Assembly: GCF_000217815.1 (NCBI RefSeq)
Contig: NC_015707.1
Coordinates: 620,001-684,000 of the forward strand
DNA length: 64,000 nucleotides
Reading direction: 5' to 3'
Origin: Pseudothermotoga thermarum DSM 5069
GTDB taxonomy: Bacteria; Thermotogota; Thermotogae; Thermotogales; DSM-5069
In this document: one piece after another, positions 1 through 11,493 of the stretch
Position numbering within the stretch: the stretch's first letter is position 1
Layout of the letters: the number at the start of each line of letters is the position of its first letter
Notes under the pieces: model-generated
Seen by the model: only the letters and a program-made list of their open reading frames with translations
What the model was told of the DNA's origin: nothing
Databases searched by the model: none
Program-made: the position numbers and the translations under genes

Positions 1-2550
1 ATGAACATACTAGGCACAATAGGGAATCCTATCTTTGTTGCAAATTACATGACAATGCTTTTACCGATAGCTTTTTACTTTGTCTTCGCGGACGATTATG
101 GTTGGAAAAACAAAGGCAAAATTGCTAAGTTAACAACAAAAATCTTTTGCTTTGTCGCCTTTCTTTTGTTTCTTACTGTTGATCTGCTTTGTCAAACAAG
201 ATCTGAATACATTGCGATGTTTCTCAGCTTTGCTGCTTTTTGGATCTTGTATTTTGCTTACTCGCGTAATAAAAAGGTTGACGATGAGAAAGAAAATCAA
301 TCTAACAAAAGATTGAGAAGGATTCTAACAGCTCTTCTTGCCATTTGTTCTCTCGTCGTTTTTTGGTTGTTTGGAACAAACAATCCACTGACACAGGGTA
401 AAGCGATAGCACCTAGGTTCACTCCAGAAGTGATAGCAGCGGACGCTGACACAAGAATTCTTGCCTGGCTTGCTGCCGTCGAACAATGGAAGGAAAGCAA
501 AGTAATAGGAACAGGGATAGGCACTTACCAAATAAAAGCCATCGACATGATGGAGAAGGTGATGAGGGAAAAGCCTAAGTACCTTTACGCTTGGGAAAAT
601 TTCAAAAGAGCACACAACGACTATGTGCAAGTTTTAGGGGAAACAGGAATTTTTGGCTTTTCTTCTGTGATTTTGCTAGCTGTCGCTCTAATTTTCTATG
701 CCTTTGCCTATATGAGAAGGGAAACTTCCAAAGATAATCTTTTCCTTTTCCTTTCTCTTTCTAGTTCCTTCATCGCGTTCATGGTTCAAAGCTTCTTCAG
801 CTTTCCAGGACAGTTGATGCCAAATGCTTTGCTTGCGATTTTTGTCGCGAGTGTAGCTGTTGGAAGATATTTCAACCGCTGGTTTGTACTTGCCAAAAAC
901 GTTGATCTTTCAGGATTTAAAAAATTTACAGCAGTTGTTTTGGCATTTTTTGTCGTTATATTCTCCATCTACTTCACTTGGAACTACTTTCTGTCCGAGT
1001 ACAATTTCAAATGGGGTGAGTATTCCTTCAAAATGATTGAAGCTTTATCCAAGCAGAAGTCTCAACTGCAAGAATACGAAAAGTTGTATGCTCAAAAGTT
1101 TAAAGAGCTTGAATCTCTCTCCGGCGAGTTTGCAAGGTTGAGACCGGAAAATTATCCGGTGAAGGGAATCGAAGGAGAAAGGCAAAGGCTTTTGGAGATA
1201 GCAAACATAAGGGCAAGTTTGCAGAAAAGCTTAGAAACCATTCGAAAAAACATCGTTGAAATCGATGAAAAGATCCTAGAACACGAAAACAAGGCAAGAG
1301 AGCGTTTTATAAAAAGTGTTAAGATCAACCACACCTATGGAAAATCGCACTTTTATCTTTCTTCACTGGCTTTAAGATCTTCGAGGATAGAGAAAATTCA
1401 AAAAGTACTAGAATCTGGAAATTACTTACCTTTGGAGCAACGTTTTGACGATATACAGAAAGTTATCTTTCCTGATTACAGATCGGCTGATTTACTGTTT
1501 TTATCTGAGTTTGCATCCAGCTATTCGGAAACCATTGCTTTACTTCAAGCGGCTCTTGATTCATGCGATTTGTTTAAAACATCTTTGAAATCTTTCAACG
1601 AGAGAAACACCTACAAAGCTTTGGCGATGAGATACGCGGCGATTTACATTTTACTCGATCAACTTGAAAGCAAACTTGTTGAAAACGGTATGCCTTTTGA
1701 CAGAAACAATTTTTCAAAGCTTAAAGATCAAATTGTCTTGGAATTCGAAAACTTTGCCAGAAAAACTATAGAAAAACTTCCTGGTGCATGGAACAAATAT
1801 CCAGATTGGAAAAACATCGATTATGCACGGGCATTTTCAGGGGAAGACATATACAGGGTTGTTGCAAAATCTGCCGAGGACACAGGTGATAAAAGGCTCA
1901 ACGAGTTCATCGTTTGGGTGGCAGAAAAAGAAATTTGGGCATGTGAGAATATGGCGAAAAAAGGCGTTTGGGCTGTTCCAAATGGCGCAATCGATTCGAT
2001 TTGTGTTCTAATAGGAAGAATTATGCGAGAGGATGAAAAAAGAGGCAAAGAGTTTGTTGAAAATGTTTTGGGGATGTACAAAAGTAGTTACGAACGCTTG
2101 AAAGTTGACTTGCAAAAAATACAGGTAGAAAAAGCAGTTGAACAGTACATAGACCAAGTGAAGGATGGTGTGGTGAAAATTTTGAATGATTTGAAAGTTG
2201 ATAAAAATCGAATTTTGACAATTGAAACGTCTATAAAAAGGTTGGAAGGAGAGCTACGTCGACTTTTGAGTTCGTTGGACTGGAAAATTGTGGCAAGGTA
2301 TGAGGTAAATTTCTTGATCAAAGATGGTCAGCATCGAAAGAAAGTTTTGCTGTCAAATTATTTGAGCGATGAGATTCGTCGACATATTGAAGAAATAACT
2401 GGTAAAATTGTTACGGACCAAACAACTTTGGCTAAGTTTAAGGAAAACTTGAGCGGAGTTGTTAAAAACATTCCTTTTGATCTGTTGCTTTGGGAAAGAA
2501 TCAATAGATTCATCAGCTATTACGATGTGCTGGCTGAATACTTTGAATGA
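1..2550 (+). CDS. O-antigen ligase (Wzy/WaaL) family membrane protein with long C-terminal coiled region, 5' partial
   Basis: The N-terminal third has hydrophobic segments at about residues 8-30, 45-65, 68-88, 108-124, 213-237, 249-268, 272-290 and 310-332. It carries the family-type [13 protein letters not shown] stretch at the very start and an HNDY-type motif ([14 protein letters not shown], about residues 203-216). In the Wzy_C/O-antigen ligase family these sit in the middle of the membrane domain, so several upstream helices are probably outside the window and the true start lies before base 1. Residues from about 335 to 849 are hydrophilic, Lys/Glu-rich and coiled-coil-like, probably an extracytoplasmic helical or TPR-like region. 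Members of the family polymerise or transfer surface glycans; the substrate here is unknown. The stop overlaps an unused ATG just upstream of hslV. Confidence 0.7.
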   Translation: MNILGTIGNPIFVANYMTMLLPIAFYFVFADDYGWKNKGKIAKLTTKIFCFVAFLLFLTVDLLCQTRSEYIAMFLSFAAFWILYFAYSRNKKVDDEKENQSNKRLRRILTALLAICSLVVFWLFGTNNPLTQGKAIAPRFTPEVIAADADTRILAWLAAVEQWKESKVIGTGIGTYQIKAIDMMEKVMREKPKYLYAWENFKRAHNDYVQVLGETGIFGFSSVILLAVALIFYAFAYMRRETSKDNLFLFLSLSSSFIAFMVQSFFSFPGQLMPNALLAIFVASVAVGRYFNRWFVLAKNVDLSGFKKFTAVVLAFFVVIFSIYFTWNYFLSEYNFKWGEYSFKMIEALSKQKSQLQEYEKLYAQKFKELESLSGEFARLRPENYPVKGIEGERQRLLEIANIRASLQKSLETIRKNIVEIDEKILEHENKARERFIKSVKINHTYGKSHFYLSSLALRSSRIEKIQKVLESGNYLPLEQRFDDIQKVIFPDYRSADLLFLSEFASSYSETIALLQAALDSCDLFKTSLKSFNERNTYKALAMRYAAIYILLDQLESKLVENGMPFDRNNFSKLKDQIVLEFENFARKTIEKLPGAWNKYPDWKNIDYARAFSGEDIYRVVAKSAEDTGDKRLNEFIVWVAEKEIWACENMAKKGVWAVPNGAIDSICVLIGRIMREDEKRGKEFVENVLGMYKSSYERLKVDLQKIQVEKAVEQYIDQVKDGVVKILNDLKVDKNRILTIETSIKRLEGELRRLLSSLDWKIVARYEVNFLIKDGQHRKKVLLSNYLSDEIRRHIEEITGKIVTDQTTLAKFKENLSGVVKNIPFDLLLWERINRFISYYDVLAEYFE

Positions 2551-2582
2551 TTTCCAAAGACAAACAAAGGAGGTGCGCTTGC

Positions 2583-3113
2583 TTGCAGTGGCATGGGACC
2601 ACAATATTGGTTGTTTCAAGAAATGGTAAAACCGTAATGGCAGGCGATGGACAGGTTACATACGGCAACATCGTTTTAAAACACGGTGCCAAAAAGGTGA
2701 GAAAGATCGCCGATGGGCAGGTTCTTGCAGGTTTTGCGGGATCAGTTGCAGATGCTATGGCACTTTTCGACAGATTTGAAGCAAAATTGAGAGAGTGGGG
2801 AGGCAATTTGACAAAAGCAGCTGTTGAATTAGCGAAAGACTGGCGTATGGATAGAGTTTTAAGAAGACTTGAAGCCATGTTGATCGTTGCAGATAGAAAC
2901 AACGTCTTTATAATATCTGGTACCGGTGAAGTCATACAGCCGGATGACAACGTTGCCGCAATAGGTTCTGGGGCTCCTTACGCTTTGGCGGCCGCAAGAG
3001 CACTGCTGAGAAACACAGATCTTGATGCAAGAACTATAGTTGAGAAATCTATGGAGATAGCAAGTGAAATGTGCATCTATACAAACAAAAACATCATAAT
3101 AGAGGAATTGTGA
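2583..3113 (+). CDS. hslV: HslV, proteolytic subunit of the HslUV protease
   Basis: HslV forms the dodecameric N-terminal-threonine peptidase core of the cytoplasmic HslUV (ClpYQ) protease. A TTG start at 2583 is chosen because a strong AAAGGAGG lies 9 bases upstream. It gives a short propeptide MQWHG followed by the catalytic Thr-Thr of the family, whereas the ATG at 2547 would add 12 residues and has no good ribosome site. The AGDGQVT stretch, the GFAGSVADA stretch and the [14 protein letters not shown] region are typical of HslV. The length (176 aa) is normal. The gene is followed 11 bases later by hslU, the usual hslVU pair. Confidence 0.95.
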   Translation: MQWHGTTILVVSRNGKTVMAGDGQVTYGNIVLKHGAKKVRKIADGQVLAGFAGSVADAMALFDRFEAKLREWGGNLTKAAVELAKDWRMDRVLRRLEAMLIVADRNNVFIISGTGEVIQPDDNVAAIGSGAPYALAAARALLRNTDLDARTIVEKSMEIASEMCIYTNKNIIIEEL

Positions 3114-3124
3114 GGGGATTGAAG

Positions 3125-4513
3125 ATGGTGAAAAACTTTGACGAACTTTCGCCGCAGGAAATAGTGAGAGAGCTTGATAGATACATAATCGGTCAGTATG
3201 CCGCTAAAAAAGCGGTTGCTATTGCCATTAGAAACCGAATTAGAAGACAAAAATTGCCTGAGGAATGGAGAAAAGAGGTTCTTCCGAAAAACATTTTGAT
3301 GATAGGTCCAACTGGTGTGGGTAAAACTGAGATTGCAAGAAGGTTGGCGCAGCTTTCAGGTTCTCCGTTTTTGAAAGTTGAAGCAACTCGTTACACCGAG
3401 GTTGGATACGTTGGTAAAAACGTTGAATCCATGATACGCGATCTTGTAGAAATCAGCGTCAACATGGTTAAGAAGGAGAAAATGGATGAAGTTAAAGAAA
3501 AAGCGGAACAAATGGTTGAAGAAAGAATCCTCGATGCACTCATTCCCGAATCACGCAGACCACAGCCAACTGGTATAATGGCTTTATTTGGTCCGCAACC
3601 TTCGCAACAATCTCCGGAGGAAAGGAAATTGCTAAGACAGAAAAGGGAAGAGTTGAGACAAAAACTTCGCGCTGGTGAACTTGAGAACGAAATGATAGAA
3701 ATTGAGGTGGAAAAAGAAGCCGCGCCTTTCGTTGGAGTCATGGGACCAGCGGAATTGGAGGATCTTGGAATAGACTTAACTTCCATGCTTGGGAACTTAC
3801 TTCCAAAGACTCGTCAAAAGAAGAGAGTAACAGTTTCGGAAGCCAGAAAGATTCTACTTCCAATTGAAGCTGAAAAACTCTTGGATATGGATAAAGTAAT
3901 TCAGGAAGCTCTCGACAGAGCTCAAAACAGGGGAATAATCTTCATCGATGAGATCGACAAAATAGCCATCAAATCCACCGGTGCTGGTCCAGACGTTTCA
4001 AGGCAAGGTGTTCAAAGAGATTTACTTCCAATAGTTGAAGGTACAACTATCATGACGAAATACGGCCCTGTGAGAACCGACTACATTCTCTTCATAGCTT
4101 CAGGTGCATTTCACATGAGTAGACCTTCTGATTTGATTCCAGAGCTTCAAGGGCGTTTTCCAATAAGAGTCGAGCTTTCACCATTAACAAAAGAAGACTT
4201 TGTGAGAATCTTGACAGAACCGCAGAATGCTATCATCAAGCAATACCAAGCCCTTCTTTCAACGGAAGGCGTTGAGCTTGTTTTCACCCCAGATGGTGTT
4301 GAAGAAATAGCCAAAATAGCATACGAATTGAATCAGCGCCTTGAGAACATTGGTGCAAGAAGGCTTTACACCGTTGTTGAAAAAGTTCTTGAGGATGTAT
4401 CGTTCCAAGCGCCTGACATACCAACGAAAAAAGTCATCATTGACGCTGCTTACGTTCAGTCGAAACTTTCGAAGATTATCAAAGACGAGGATTTGAGTTC
4501 TTACATACTGTAG
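3125..4513 (+). CDS. hslU: HslU, ATPase subunit of the HslUV protease
   Basis: HslU is an AAA+ unfoldase that forms a hexamer, binds HslV and feeds it unfolded substrates using ATP. Walker A is GPTGVGKTE at about residue 61 and Walker B is IIFIDEIDK at about residue 272. The inserted I-domain lies between them, about residues 110-235, rich in charged residues. The C-terminus ends SSYIL, as expected for HslU tails that insert into HslV. The start ATG at 3125 has GAGGGG about 6 bases upstream; an upstream ATG at 3071 would overlap hslV and lacks support. The length of 462 aa matches the family. Confidence 0.96.
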   Translation: MVKNFDELSPQEIVRELDRYIIGQYAAKKAVAIAIRNRIRRQKLPEEWRKEVLPKNILMIGPTGVGKTEIARRLAQLSGSPFLKVEATRYTEVGYVGKNVESMIRDLVEISVNMVKKEKMDEVKEKAEQMVEERILDALIPESRRPQPTGIMALFGPQPSQQSPEERKLLRQKREELRQKLRAGELENEMIEIEVEKEAAPFVGVMGPAELEDLGIDLTSMLGNLLPKTRQKKRVTVSEARKILLPIEAEKLLDMDKVIQEALDRAQNRGIIFIDEIDKIAIKSTGAGPDVSRQGVQRDLLPIVEGTTIMTKYGPVRTDYILFIASGAFHMSRPSDLIPELQGRFPIRVELSPLTKEDFVRILTEPQNAIIKQYQALLSTEGVELVFTPDGVEEIAKIAYELNQRLENIGARRLYTVVEKVLEDVSFQAPDIPTKKVIIDAAYVQSKLSKIIKDEDLSSYIL

Positions 4514-4527
4514 TCTAGGAGGGTTTT

Positions 4528-5775
4528 ATGAAAAGAAGAACCAGAGAGGCGCTGTTGGCTTATTTGTTTTTGTTGCCGTCTTTTGTTATACTTGGCATTT
4601 TTGTTTTTTGGCCAATAGGTTTTTCTTTTGTGCTGAGTTTTTTCAAGTGGGATTTCAAAAACATGAAAAATCCCGTTTTCGCTGGACTTGAAAATTACAG
4701 AGAGCTTTTTCGTTTCTTTACACCACTGAGCCATTCCTTTGCTCATTCACTTTTGTCGACTTGTTTGATATTTATCCTTTGTTTAGGAATAGTGGTTGCG
4801 ATTTATGGATTGGTTGGAACAAAAAAGCCTATTACCCTAGCGCTGTTGATTCTATCTTTGATGGGAGTTCTTTTTATACAAGGAGGATTTGCAGTCGTCT
4901 TGGGAATTGTTGTTTTGGCATTGGCAATCTATCTAATCATCAAAAACAAATTCTTCTTGAAACATTTGGCTGGAATTTTGAGCTTTACATTCATAGGTTT
5001 TATAGTGGCATTGATGTATGATCATAGGGTGTACACAGTGGTGGATTTCTTGCTGGAAGGAAAAGAACGCAACGTTTTCATCAAAGCCATATACAACACC
5101 GTGTATTATGTTTTGTTGACTGTTCCAATTACCTTGGCTTTGTCGTTGTTTGTGGCGATTTTGCTGAACAGCAACGTGAAATTTAGAACCCTTTTTACCA
5201 CCATTTATTTCATCCCGTTTGTGACATCATCTGTGGCTATTTCGTTGGTTTGGAGATGGATTTTCGATGACCATTTTGGTTTGTTGAATTATTTGCTTTC
5301 GTTTTTGAATATCCAGAGGATTGCATGGTTGAAGGACGAAAAATGGACGATACCGACGATTGCTATCGTTTCGATATGGAGGACCATTGGGTATGATGCC
5401 GTTATTTTCCTGGCGGGATTGCAGAACATAGATAAAACTTATTATGAAGCCGCAGAGGTTGATGGTGCCAAAGCTTGGCATAGATTTTTCTACATAACTT
5501 GGCCTTTGCTTTCTCCAACTACGTTTTTCCTTTTGATCGTTTCCATGATAAGTTCGTTCAAAGTTTTCACAGAGGTTTATGTTTTGTACTCAGGTTTACC
5601 TGGACCATATAACAACAGCGGTATGACGATGGTTTATTACGTGTTCGATCGCTTTTACGTTCAACAAAGAATGGGAATAGCTTGTGCGGCAGCTTACATA
5701 TTGGTCGCGATAGTCCTTGTCTTGACGGCAATACAATTTATGGCTGGAAAGAAAGTTGTTCATTACGTTTCATGA
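4528..5775 (+). CDS. Sugar ABC transporter permease, MalF type, with extra membrane insert
   Basis: This is an inner-membrane permease of a carbohydrate ABC importer. The N-terminal helix (LLPSFVILGIFVFWPIGFSF) and the region after about residue 185 (NTVYYVLLTVPITLALSL) match MalF/UgpA-type permeases. The ABC-ATPase contact (EAA) loop is YYEAAEVDGAKAWHRFFYIT, near residue 310. Between them, about residues 70-165, lies an insert with several hydrophobic segments that ordinary 290-residue permeases lack, which raises the length to 415 aa. A clear AGGAGGG precedes ATG 4528. The MalG-type partner follows after 9 bases. Neither a binding protein nor an ATPase is adjacent, so the substrate cannot be named. 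Confidence 0.88.
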   Translation: MKRRTREALLAYLFLLPSFVILGIFVFWPIGFSFVLSFFKWDFKNMKNPVFAGLENYRELFRFFTPLSHSFAHSLLSTCLIFILCLGIVVAIYGLVGTKKPITLALLILSLMGVLFIQGGFAVVLGIVVLALAIYLIIKNKFFLKHLAGILSFTFIGFIVALMYDHRVYTVVDFLLEGKERNVFIKAIYNTVYYVLLTVPITLALSLFVAILLNSNVKFRTLFTTIYFIPFVTSSVAISLVWRWIFDDHFGLLNYLLSFLNIQRIAWLKDEKWTIPTIAIVSIWRTIGYDAVIFLAGLQNIDKTYYEAAEVDGAKAWHRFFYITWPLLSPTTFFLLIVSMISSFKVFTEVYVLYSGLPGPYNNSGMTMVYYVFDRFYVQQRMGIACAAAYILVAIVLVLTAIQFMAGKKVVHYVS

Positions 5776-5784
5776 GGTGATGGA

Positions 5785-8023
5785 ATGCTAAAACTGTTTG
5801 TGAGAATTTTGATCTACCTTCTACTGGCTGCAGGCGCGATAATCATGCTTCTACCATTTGCATGGATGGTTTCGACTTCTTTCAAAACTAGAAGCGAAGT
5901 TGAAAAGTGGCCACCACAATGGGGTTCGAAAAACTTTTCAAGAGAATGGAATGTAAAAGTCAGAGTAAGCAGTAGATCGCTTGGTGGATTGGACTGGCGC
6001 GGACTCACTCTGAGGGAAGCTTTGACTTTGCAAAACATTGAACAAATAGAGAATGTTCTTTCAATTGTCATAACCGATGATCCTGTTTATAGAGGGACTT
6101 TGATTCTAAAGTTCCCCGACGATTGTTCTTATTTGATCGGGGGACTTGATGTCAGCGAATTTAAGGAATTTGCTTTTAGTTTGCAATCCATGACAAAAGT
6201 TAAGGAAGTGAAAGCACTGCTTGAGCGATTTGGCAACGATCCTGAACCGTTTTTTGCCGCTTTCTTTGGTTTGTACACACAGGGTTTGAATGCTGTGCTT
6301 GAAAGGAGAAATTACGTTTCAATGGTTGAAAATGCCATCAAAACTGCTTTGAACCAAATTGAGATTTTTGAAAGGTACAGTGGAAGAATTCCTGAAGATT
6401 TTAAAGATGAGTACCTTCAGCATTTACAATTGTCCCGTGTTGCTTTTAACGATCTTTTATCGAATATAACAATTTTTAGAAGAGGAGCTGTTTTAATTCT
6501 TCAACCTGATGAAATTGAAAAGATATCCAATCTGATCCGTGAATGTTTAACAGCGGTTTCAACAGAAAGACTGAGCGAGGAATTACGCAACCATCCTGTT
6601 GTTCAACTTCTCAAAACCAGAGTTGTTGAGCCTGTAGAACAAGTGGCAAACGTTATAGATACATATACCTTTGTCTTGCAGTATTTCAAGTCTATCCAAA
6701 AAGATCGTCCCGATAACCTTTTGCTTGTTTTCACCTTTCCAACCGAGCAAGAGAAGCGAGATCTTTTTCTTGAAAGTTTAGCTCAAGCAAAAATCGAGGA
6801 AGACTTTGAGATACTGAAAAAATTTGTAAGTGAATCTTTGGAAGGTGTTCCGGAAAAATACGAAAAATTTCTTGACGAATTGATTTTCAAAGAGTTTTCT
6901 TATCTCAGTCTACCAAACCTTCGCTTTTATGTTCAACAGATCAAAATTGCTCTTTCTGGATTGAGGTCGGTTTTGACGAATTTCTCAGAATGGCTTTCGA
7001 TGGAAGATTTCGATTCAACGATACATTTGATAAAATCCAATGCTTTGCTGAATCAAACAGCTTTAGCAGCTTTAGAACGTCTTGAGATGCTTTCCAAGCA
7101 AATTCCCGCAAGAGATTTTCAAAAATTGTTGGTTAGTGCGTACAAAAATCTGGAAAAAGTTTTCATCGTTAGGCAGATTGACTCCAAGGTCAAATCAGTG
7201 ATGAAAATCATTTCATCGCCAAGTTTTGTCAAAGAAGTGAGGCTTAAGCAAAATCAGAACATAGAAATAGATCTTGTGAATGTTCATCCGGTTTACCTCG
7301 AAGACGAATCTTATGCTTTAACTGTTAAGTTCAATTTGAGAGAAATGTTTGGAAATATCTTTCATAACTACGTCACAGCTTGGAAAAGCGCACCTTTTGG
7401 AAGGTATTATTTGAACACGATATTTGTTTCTGTGGTTACAAACTGCTTTGGAAGTGATTTTATCGGCTATGGCGGCTTACGCTTTCTCCTTTATGAACTT
7501 CCTTGCAAAGAAGATCATCTTTGCAGCCTTTTTGGCTACGATGATGGTTCCAGGAGAAGTCTTGCTCGTACCGAACTTCATAACCATATCAAGGTTGGGA
7601 TGGATAGATACTTACTATGCGCTTATAATTCCATGGATCGTCAGTGTTTTTGCGATCTTTCTTATGAGACAACACTTTTTGACATTGCCTTTGGAGCTTA
7701 AAGATGCCGCGATGATAGACGGTTCTTCCCATTGGAGATTTCTTTGGACCATAGTTGCTCCTCTTTCAAAACCTGTTATAATCACAAGTGCGCTGTTGAA
7801 ATTTGTTGGCAGTTGGAACGCTTTCCTGTGGGTTTTAATAGTCACCAACAAGGACAAGTACAGAACATTGACAGTCGGATTGCAAACTTTTAGCACTGAA
7901 GTTGGAACTGTTTACAACCAACTGATGGCAGCTGCTACCATATCGATAATACCTGTTGTGGTTCTTTTCATCTTCACGCAAAGGTATTTCGTCAGAGGTA
8001 TAGCCAGAACTGGTTTGAAATAG
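5785..8023 (+). pseudogene. Sugar ABC transporter permease, MalG type with very long loop, frameshifted at about 7441
   Basis: The first part (5785-about 7440) encodes a membrane helix, about 480 mostly soluble residues, and then the start of the conserved permease core (FHNYVTAWKSAPFGRYYLNT). The second part, in another frame and open from 7424 to 8023, encodes the rest of the core, including the EAA loop LKDAAMIDGSSHWRFLWTIV and a normal end (RYFVRGIARTGLK). Removing one A from the AAA at 7440-7442 would join the two parts into one protein of about 745 aa. Thermotoga is known to have similarly enlarged MalG proteins, so the long loop is probably native. The shift could be a real mutation or a sequence error; as read, full-length protein is not made. 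The gene is codirectional with the MalF-type gene. Confidence 0.85.
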
Positions 8024-8033
8024 GTGATGACAG

Positions 8034-8276
8034 ATGATGGTAAGCAGGTTAAAGACAAAAGGTAAAAAAAGGCAGAGATTTTTGAACAAAATCCTTCTCT
8101 TGATAGTCTTTTTTGTTGTTCTGGGACTTTTTTTGGCTAGTCACATTAGCTATTGGCAAGTCAAAGTTAAAAATCGCGAGTTGAAAAAAAGGCACGCACA
8201 AGTAGCCGAAGAGATAAACTTTCTGCAAGTGAGGATCTTTGAATTGCTCGAGGTGGAGGGAAGGAAAAATCAATGA
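8034..8276 (+). CDS. FtsB/DivIC-like small membrane protein
   Basis: This 80-residue protein has a basic N-terminus, one membrane helix (about residues 17-36) and then a heptad-like coiled coil (KVKNRELKKRHAQVAEEINFLQVRI). That is the architecture of septum-formation initiators FtsB and DivIC, which act in the divisome. Sequence alone at this length cannot separate the two. It starts at ATG 8034 (or 8037) after a weak AGGTGATG, and its last codons overlap the following methyltransferase gene by 4 bases, so the two are probably translated together. Confidence 0.6.
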   Translation: MMVSRLKTKGKKRQRFLNKILLLIVFFVVLGLFLASHISYWQVKVKNRELKKRHAQVAEEINFLQVRIFELLEVEGRKNQ

Positions 8277-9046
8277 TTTTTGTGACAACATCCCATCACC
8301 CTGAGGCTTATCAAGTTGAACAAGCCATAAAACTTGCCAAAGAACTCGGTGTACCTTACCTTTCGAGGAGGCGAAACCCAAATCTGTTGGAAAAGTTAGA
8401 CGATGATTACTGCTATGTTGTTGAAAAAGACAGAGTTGTGGTGAAATGGCGCGGAGGTTGTTTATTCTTTCACCCTTCAATCGCCAAAGTAAGAATGCGA
8501 AACATAAGAAACGGGTTAAAAGACCATTTGATAGAATGTTTGGAATTGGTTGGAAATGAAGTAATTTTGGATACTACTCTTGGACTTGCAAGTGAAGCGA
8601 TATTGATGGCTGCCTTCCTTCCTAACGGCAAAGTTGTGGGACTTGAGGCGTCAGTTCCAATCTACATAGTTGTGAGAGAAGGATTGAAAAATTACAAAGC
8701 AAAAGAAGATTGGATAAACGAAGCGATGAAACGCATTGAGGTCATCAACGCGGATTTTAGGAAATTTATCGCCAACTCTCCCGATAATTCCTTTGATATT
8801 GTATATTGCGATCCGATGTTTGAAAACCCCGTATTTGAATCATCCTCGATGAATCCGCTTAGAATTTTCGCCAAATACGATACTGTTACACAAAAGGATG
8901 TTGATGAAATGCTAAGGGTTGCAAGAAAAAAGGTTGTGCTGAAAGCCCACCAGGAGGATACTCTTTTCAAAAGGATAAAGGTGCATAGGCTTGTTGGAAG
9001 CAAGCGAAGTAAAGTTTTGTACGGGGTGATAGAAAAAGAATGGTGA
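8273..9046 (+). CDS. Class I SAM-dependent methyltransferase, RsmJ-like
   Basis: The central region has a class I methyltransferase fold: motif I is DTTLGLASEAILMA (about residues 98-111), followed by VVGLEAS for the acidic ribose contact and DIVYCDPMF (about residues 180-188). The DPMF signature resembles that of RsmJ, the 16S rRNA guanine N2-methyltransferase, and of Bacillus YpiP. A role on rRNA is inferred from this similarity and not proven. The N-terminal 80 residues may bind RNA. The ATG at 8273 overlaps the FtsB-like gene by 4 bases, and the end overlaps miaA by 7 bases. Confidence 0.72.
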   Translation: MIFVTTSHHPEAYQVEQAIKLAKELGVPYLSRRRNPNLLEKLDDDYCYVVEKDRVVVKWRGGCLFFHPSIAKVRMRNIRNGLKDHLIECLELVGNEVILDTTLGLASEAILMAAFLPNGKVVGLEASVPIYIVVREGLKNYKAKEDWINEAMKRIEVINADFRKFIANSPDNSFDIVYCDPMFENPVFESSSMNPLRIFAKYDTVTQKDVDEMLRVARKKVVLKAHQEDTLFKRIKVHRLVGSKRSKVLYGVIEKEW

Positions 9047-9954
9047 TAATCACCGGACCAACGGGAGTTGGAAAAACTGAGCTTGTCATAGAAGCCTTTC
9101 AAGGTTTGAACGTTGAAATAGTTTCCGTTGATTCTAGGCAAATCTACAGGTACATGGACATTGGTACCGCAAAACCCACCAAGGAACAACAAAGTTTGAT
9201 TAAACATCACTTGATCGATATCGTTGATCCTGATGAGTATTTCAGCGCTTACGATTTCAGACAAATGGCAATCAATGTTATAAAAGACATATTAAACCGT
9301 GGCAAAATTCCTTTGCTGGTTGGAGGCACTGGACTTTACATCGACACACTTGTACGTGGGATATTCGACGGCGTTCCAAAGGATGAACAACTGAGGCAAA
9401 AGCTTCTCGAAGAGGAAAAATCTCGTCCTGGTTCCCTTCGAGAGCAGTTGCTGAAGATTGACCATGTTAGTGCAGCAAAAATACACCCAAACGATCTAAA
9501 AAGAACCATAAGGGCTCTTGAGGTTTGGTACAAAACAAGAATACCACTGTCTGAGCATCAGAGAACTGCAAAACCTGTTGGTGATTTCAAAATAATCGTT
9601 TTGAATCGTGATCGAAAAGAGCTTTATGATAGAATAAACCGGAGAGTAGAAAAGATGATAGAACTTGGACTTGTGGATGAAGTGAAAAACCTGCTTGAAC
9701 GCGGTTACACAAAAGATTTGAACTCCATGAAGACAATTGGATATCAAGAAGTGATAGAATATTTGGAAGGAAAGGCAGATTTTGAAACAACCGTTGAAAA
9801 GATAAAGAAGAATTCCAGAAACTTTGCGCGAAGACAGTTGATTTGGTTCAGAAGGTACAAAGATGCTGTTTGGTTGGATTGCTCTTGCCAAAGTATTGTG
9901 AAAAAAATTCAAGAGATAGTTTTAAATGATGCAAAACATATTTCTTTTTTTTGA
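9040..9954 (+). CDS. miaA: tRNA dimethylallyltransferase MiaA
   Basis: MiaA transfers a dimethylallyl group to N6 of A37 in tRNAs that read codons starting with U. The P-loop GPTGVGKTE is at residues 6-14, the [18 protein letters not shown] motif follows at about residues 30-47, and [13 protein letters not shown] is near residue 90. The 304-residue length is typical. The start ATG (or GTG three bases later) overlaps the end of the methyltransferase gene. The miaA-hfq order downstream is a widely conserved arrangement. Confidence 0.95.
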   Translation: MVIITGPTGVGKTELVIEAFQGLNVEIVSVDSRQIYRYMDIGTAKPTKEQQSLIKHHLIDIVDPDEYFSAYDFRQMAINVIKDILNRGKIPLLVGGTGLYIDTLVRGIFDGVPKDEQLRQKLLEEEKSRPGSLREQLLKIDHVSAAKIHPNDLKRTIRALEVWYKTRIPLSEHQRTAKPVGDFKIIVLNRDRKELYDRINRRVEKMIELGLVDEVKNLLERGYTKDLNSMKTIGYQEVIEYLEGKADFETTVEKIKKNSRNFARRQLIWFRRYKDAVWLDCSCQSIVKKIQEIVLNDAKHISFF

Positions 9955-9968
9955 TTGGGGGGTTAAGG

Positions 9969-10250
9969 ATGGCTGAGAAGTTCAATCTTCAAGACAGGTT
10001 TTTGAACACGTTGAGGGTGGGAAAGATCGAGGTAAAGATTTACTTGGTGAATGGATTTCAAACAAAAGGTTATATTCGATCTTTTGACAACTTTACGATC
10101 CTTCTTGAAAGTGAAAACCAACAAAGTTTGATCTACAAACACGCTATCAGCACAATAATGCCAACGACCTATGTGAAACTCTTTAAAGCCGAAGGAAAGG
10201 AGAAAGAAAAGGAGGAGGCGGAAGAGAAGTTTGAAAGTGAAGGAAATTGA
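9969..10250 (+). CDS. hfq: RNA chaperone Hfq
   Basis: Hfq is an Sm-like hexameric protein that helps small RNAs pair with mRNAs. The Sm1 region ([20 protein letters not shown]) and the [20 protein letters not shown] segment are followed by the Sm2 motif [10 protein letters not shown]. The tail is acidic ([17 protein letters not shown]), longer than the minimal Sm core. The start ATG at 9969 has a GGGGGTTAAGG site. It follows miaA by 14 bases and overlaps hflX by 20 bases. Confidence 0.93.
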   Translation: MAEKFNLQDRFLNTLRVGKIEVKIYLVNGFQTKGYIRSFDNFTILLESENQQSLIYKHAISTIMPTTYVKLFKAEGKEKEKEEAEEKFESEGN

Positions 10251-11493
10251 TACCGCTTTAAAACAATCAGCCATATTGGTGAGCATCAAAAAAGATCTCG
10301 ATTCGTTGGAAGAGTTAAAGCAACTTTTGGCTAACCTAGAAGTAGAGGTAATAACAACTTTTGTTCAATCGCGCTTAGAACCTGATCCTGTGACTTACCT
10401 TGGAAAGGGAAAGCTCGAGGAGCTAAAGGCTTTAGTTCAGGCTTATCAACCATCATTTGTTGTGATCGATGGGGAAGTTAAACCATTGCAGGCGAAAAAC
10501 ATTGAAAAAATTTTACAAGTACCGCTCAAAGATAGAACTCAAGTTATACTTGACATTTTTGCAAAACATGCCACTACAGAAGAAAGCATACTGCAAGTTG
10601 AACTGGCGAAACTTTCCTATGAACTACCAAGGCTTGTAGGAGAGGGAAAGAGTCTTTCAAGAACAGGAGGCGGAATTGGTACCAGAGGTCCTGGTGAGCA
10701 GAAGATAGAGGAGAGAAGACGCTACATCAAGCGAAGAATTGCTTGGATTAGGAAAAAACTCGAAGAAATCAGGTTAAATCGAGAAATTCAAAGAAGAAAA
10801 AGGTTGGAAAGCGATTTACCAATGGTTTCCTTTGTTGGCTACACCAACGCTGGTAAATCCAGCTTGCTAAAAGTTCTCTCAAAAAGTGATATCGTTGTAT
10901 CTGAGAAGATGTTCAGCTCCCTTTCCCCAGTTATAAGACGAGTTAAACTACCAAACGGCAGAGTTGTTTTGATGAAAGACACCGTTGGTTTTATCCGAAA
11001 TGTTCCTCACACCATAATAGAAGCTTTTAAATCCACACTGGAGGAAATACTTTACTCTGATTTGCTGGCACTTGTTGTTGATGTTTCAGAAGAAAATTTT
11101 GCTGAAAAAATGAAAACATCCATCATGGTTCTCAAAGAACTTTCCGCTGAATCGATACCTCGGTTGATTGTTTTCAACAAGATAGATTTGGTTTCACCTG
11201 AAGTTTTGGAAAAGCTTACCACAATTTACCCAGAAGCTGTTTTTGTGAGCGCAAAAACAGGCAAAGGTATCGATGAATTCTTACAAAAAGTAACGGAAAA
11301 ACTCTTTCAAAATGAAGCTGAAGAAATTTTTGAAATAGATCCAAGTGCGCTACCTACTGTAATGAAATATTGCGAGCTTTTAACAATAGTTCAAGAGGAA
11401 TGGTGTAATGGCAAAATAAGGTTAAAATTAAAGGGTAGCAAAGACGTTCTTGAACGCTTGCGAAAGGTTGTCCTAGGAGGGATTGAAGAGTGA
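10231..11493 (+). CDS. hflX: Ribosome-associated GTPase HflX
   Basis: HflX binds the 50S subunit and can split stalled ribosomes. The N-terminal domain (about residues 1-120) is followed by the family linker with [14 protein letters not shown] (about residues 141-154), a helical pair, and the G domain with GYTNAGKSS (about 204), DTVGFIRN and NKID. A TTG start at 10231 fits best, although the GGAGGAGG upstream is at a rather long distance (about 13 bases). It overlaps hfq at its start and the M23 peptidase gene at its end (GTGA). Confidence 0.94.
   Translation: MKVKEIDTALKQSAILVSIKKDLDSLEELKQLLANLEVEVITTFVQSRLEPDPVTYLGKGKLEELKALVQAYQPSFVVIDGEVKPLQAKNIEKILQVPLKDRTQVILDIFAKHATTEESILQVELAKLSYELPRLVGEGKSLSRTGGGIGTRGPGEQKIEERRRYIKRRIAWIRKKLEEIRLNREIQRRKRLESDLPMVSFVGYTNAGKSSLLKVLSKSDIVVSEKMFSSLSPVIRRVKLPNGRVVLMKDTVGFIRNVPHTIIEAFKSTLEEILYSDLLALVVDVSEENFAEKMKTSIMVLKELSAESIPRLIVFNKIDLVSPEVLEKLTTIYPEAVFVSAKTGKGIDEFLQKVTEKLFQNEAEEIFEIDPSALPTVMKYCELLTIVQEEWCNGKIRLKLKGSKDVLERLRKVVLGGIEE

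Noticed and set aside
2513-2950. A 145-codon frame antisense to hslV
   Set aside because: Shadow frame of hslV with no promoter or ribosome site.
7424-7701. Programmed +1 frameshift in the MalG-type gene
   Set aside because: No slippery heptamer, slow codon or stop codon is found at the site; a plain indel explains the data better.
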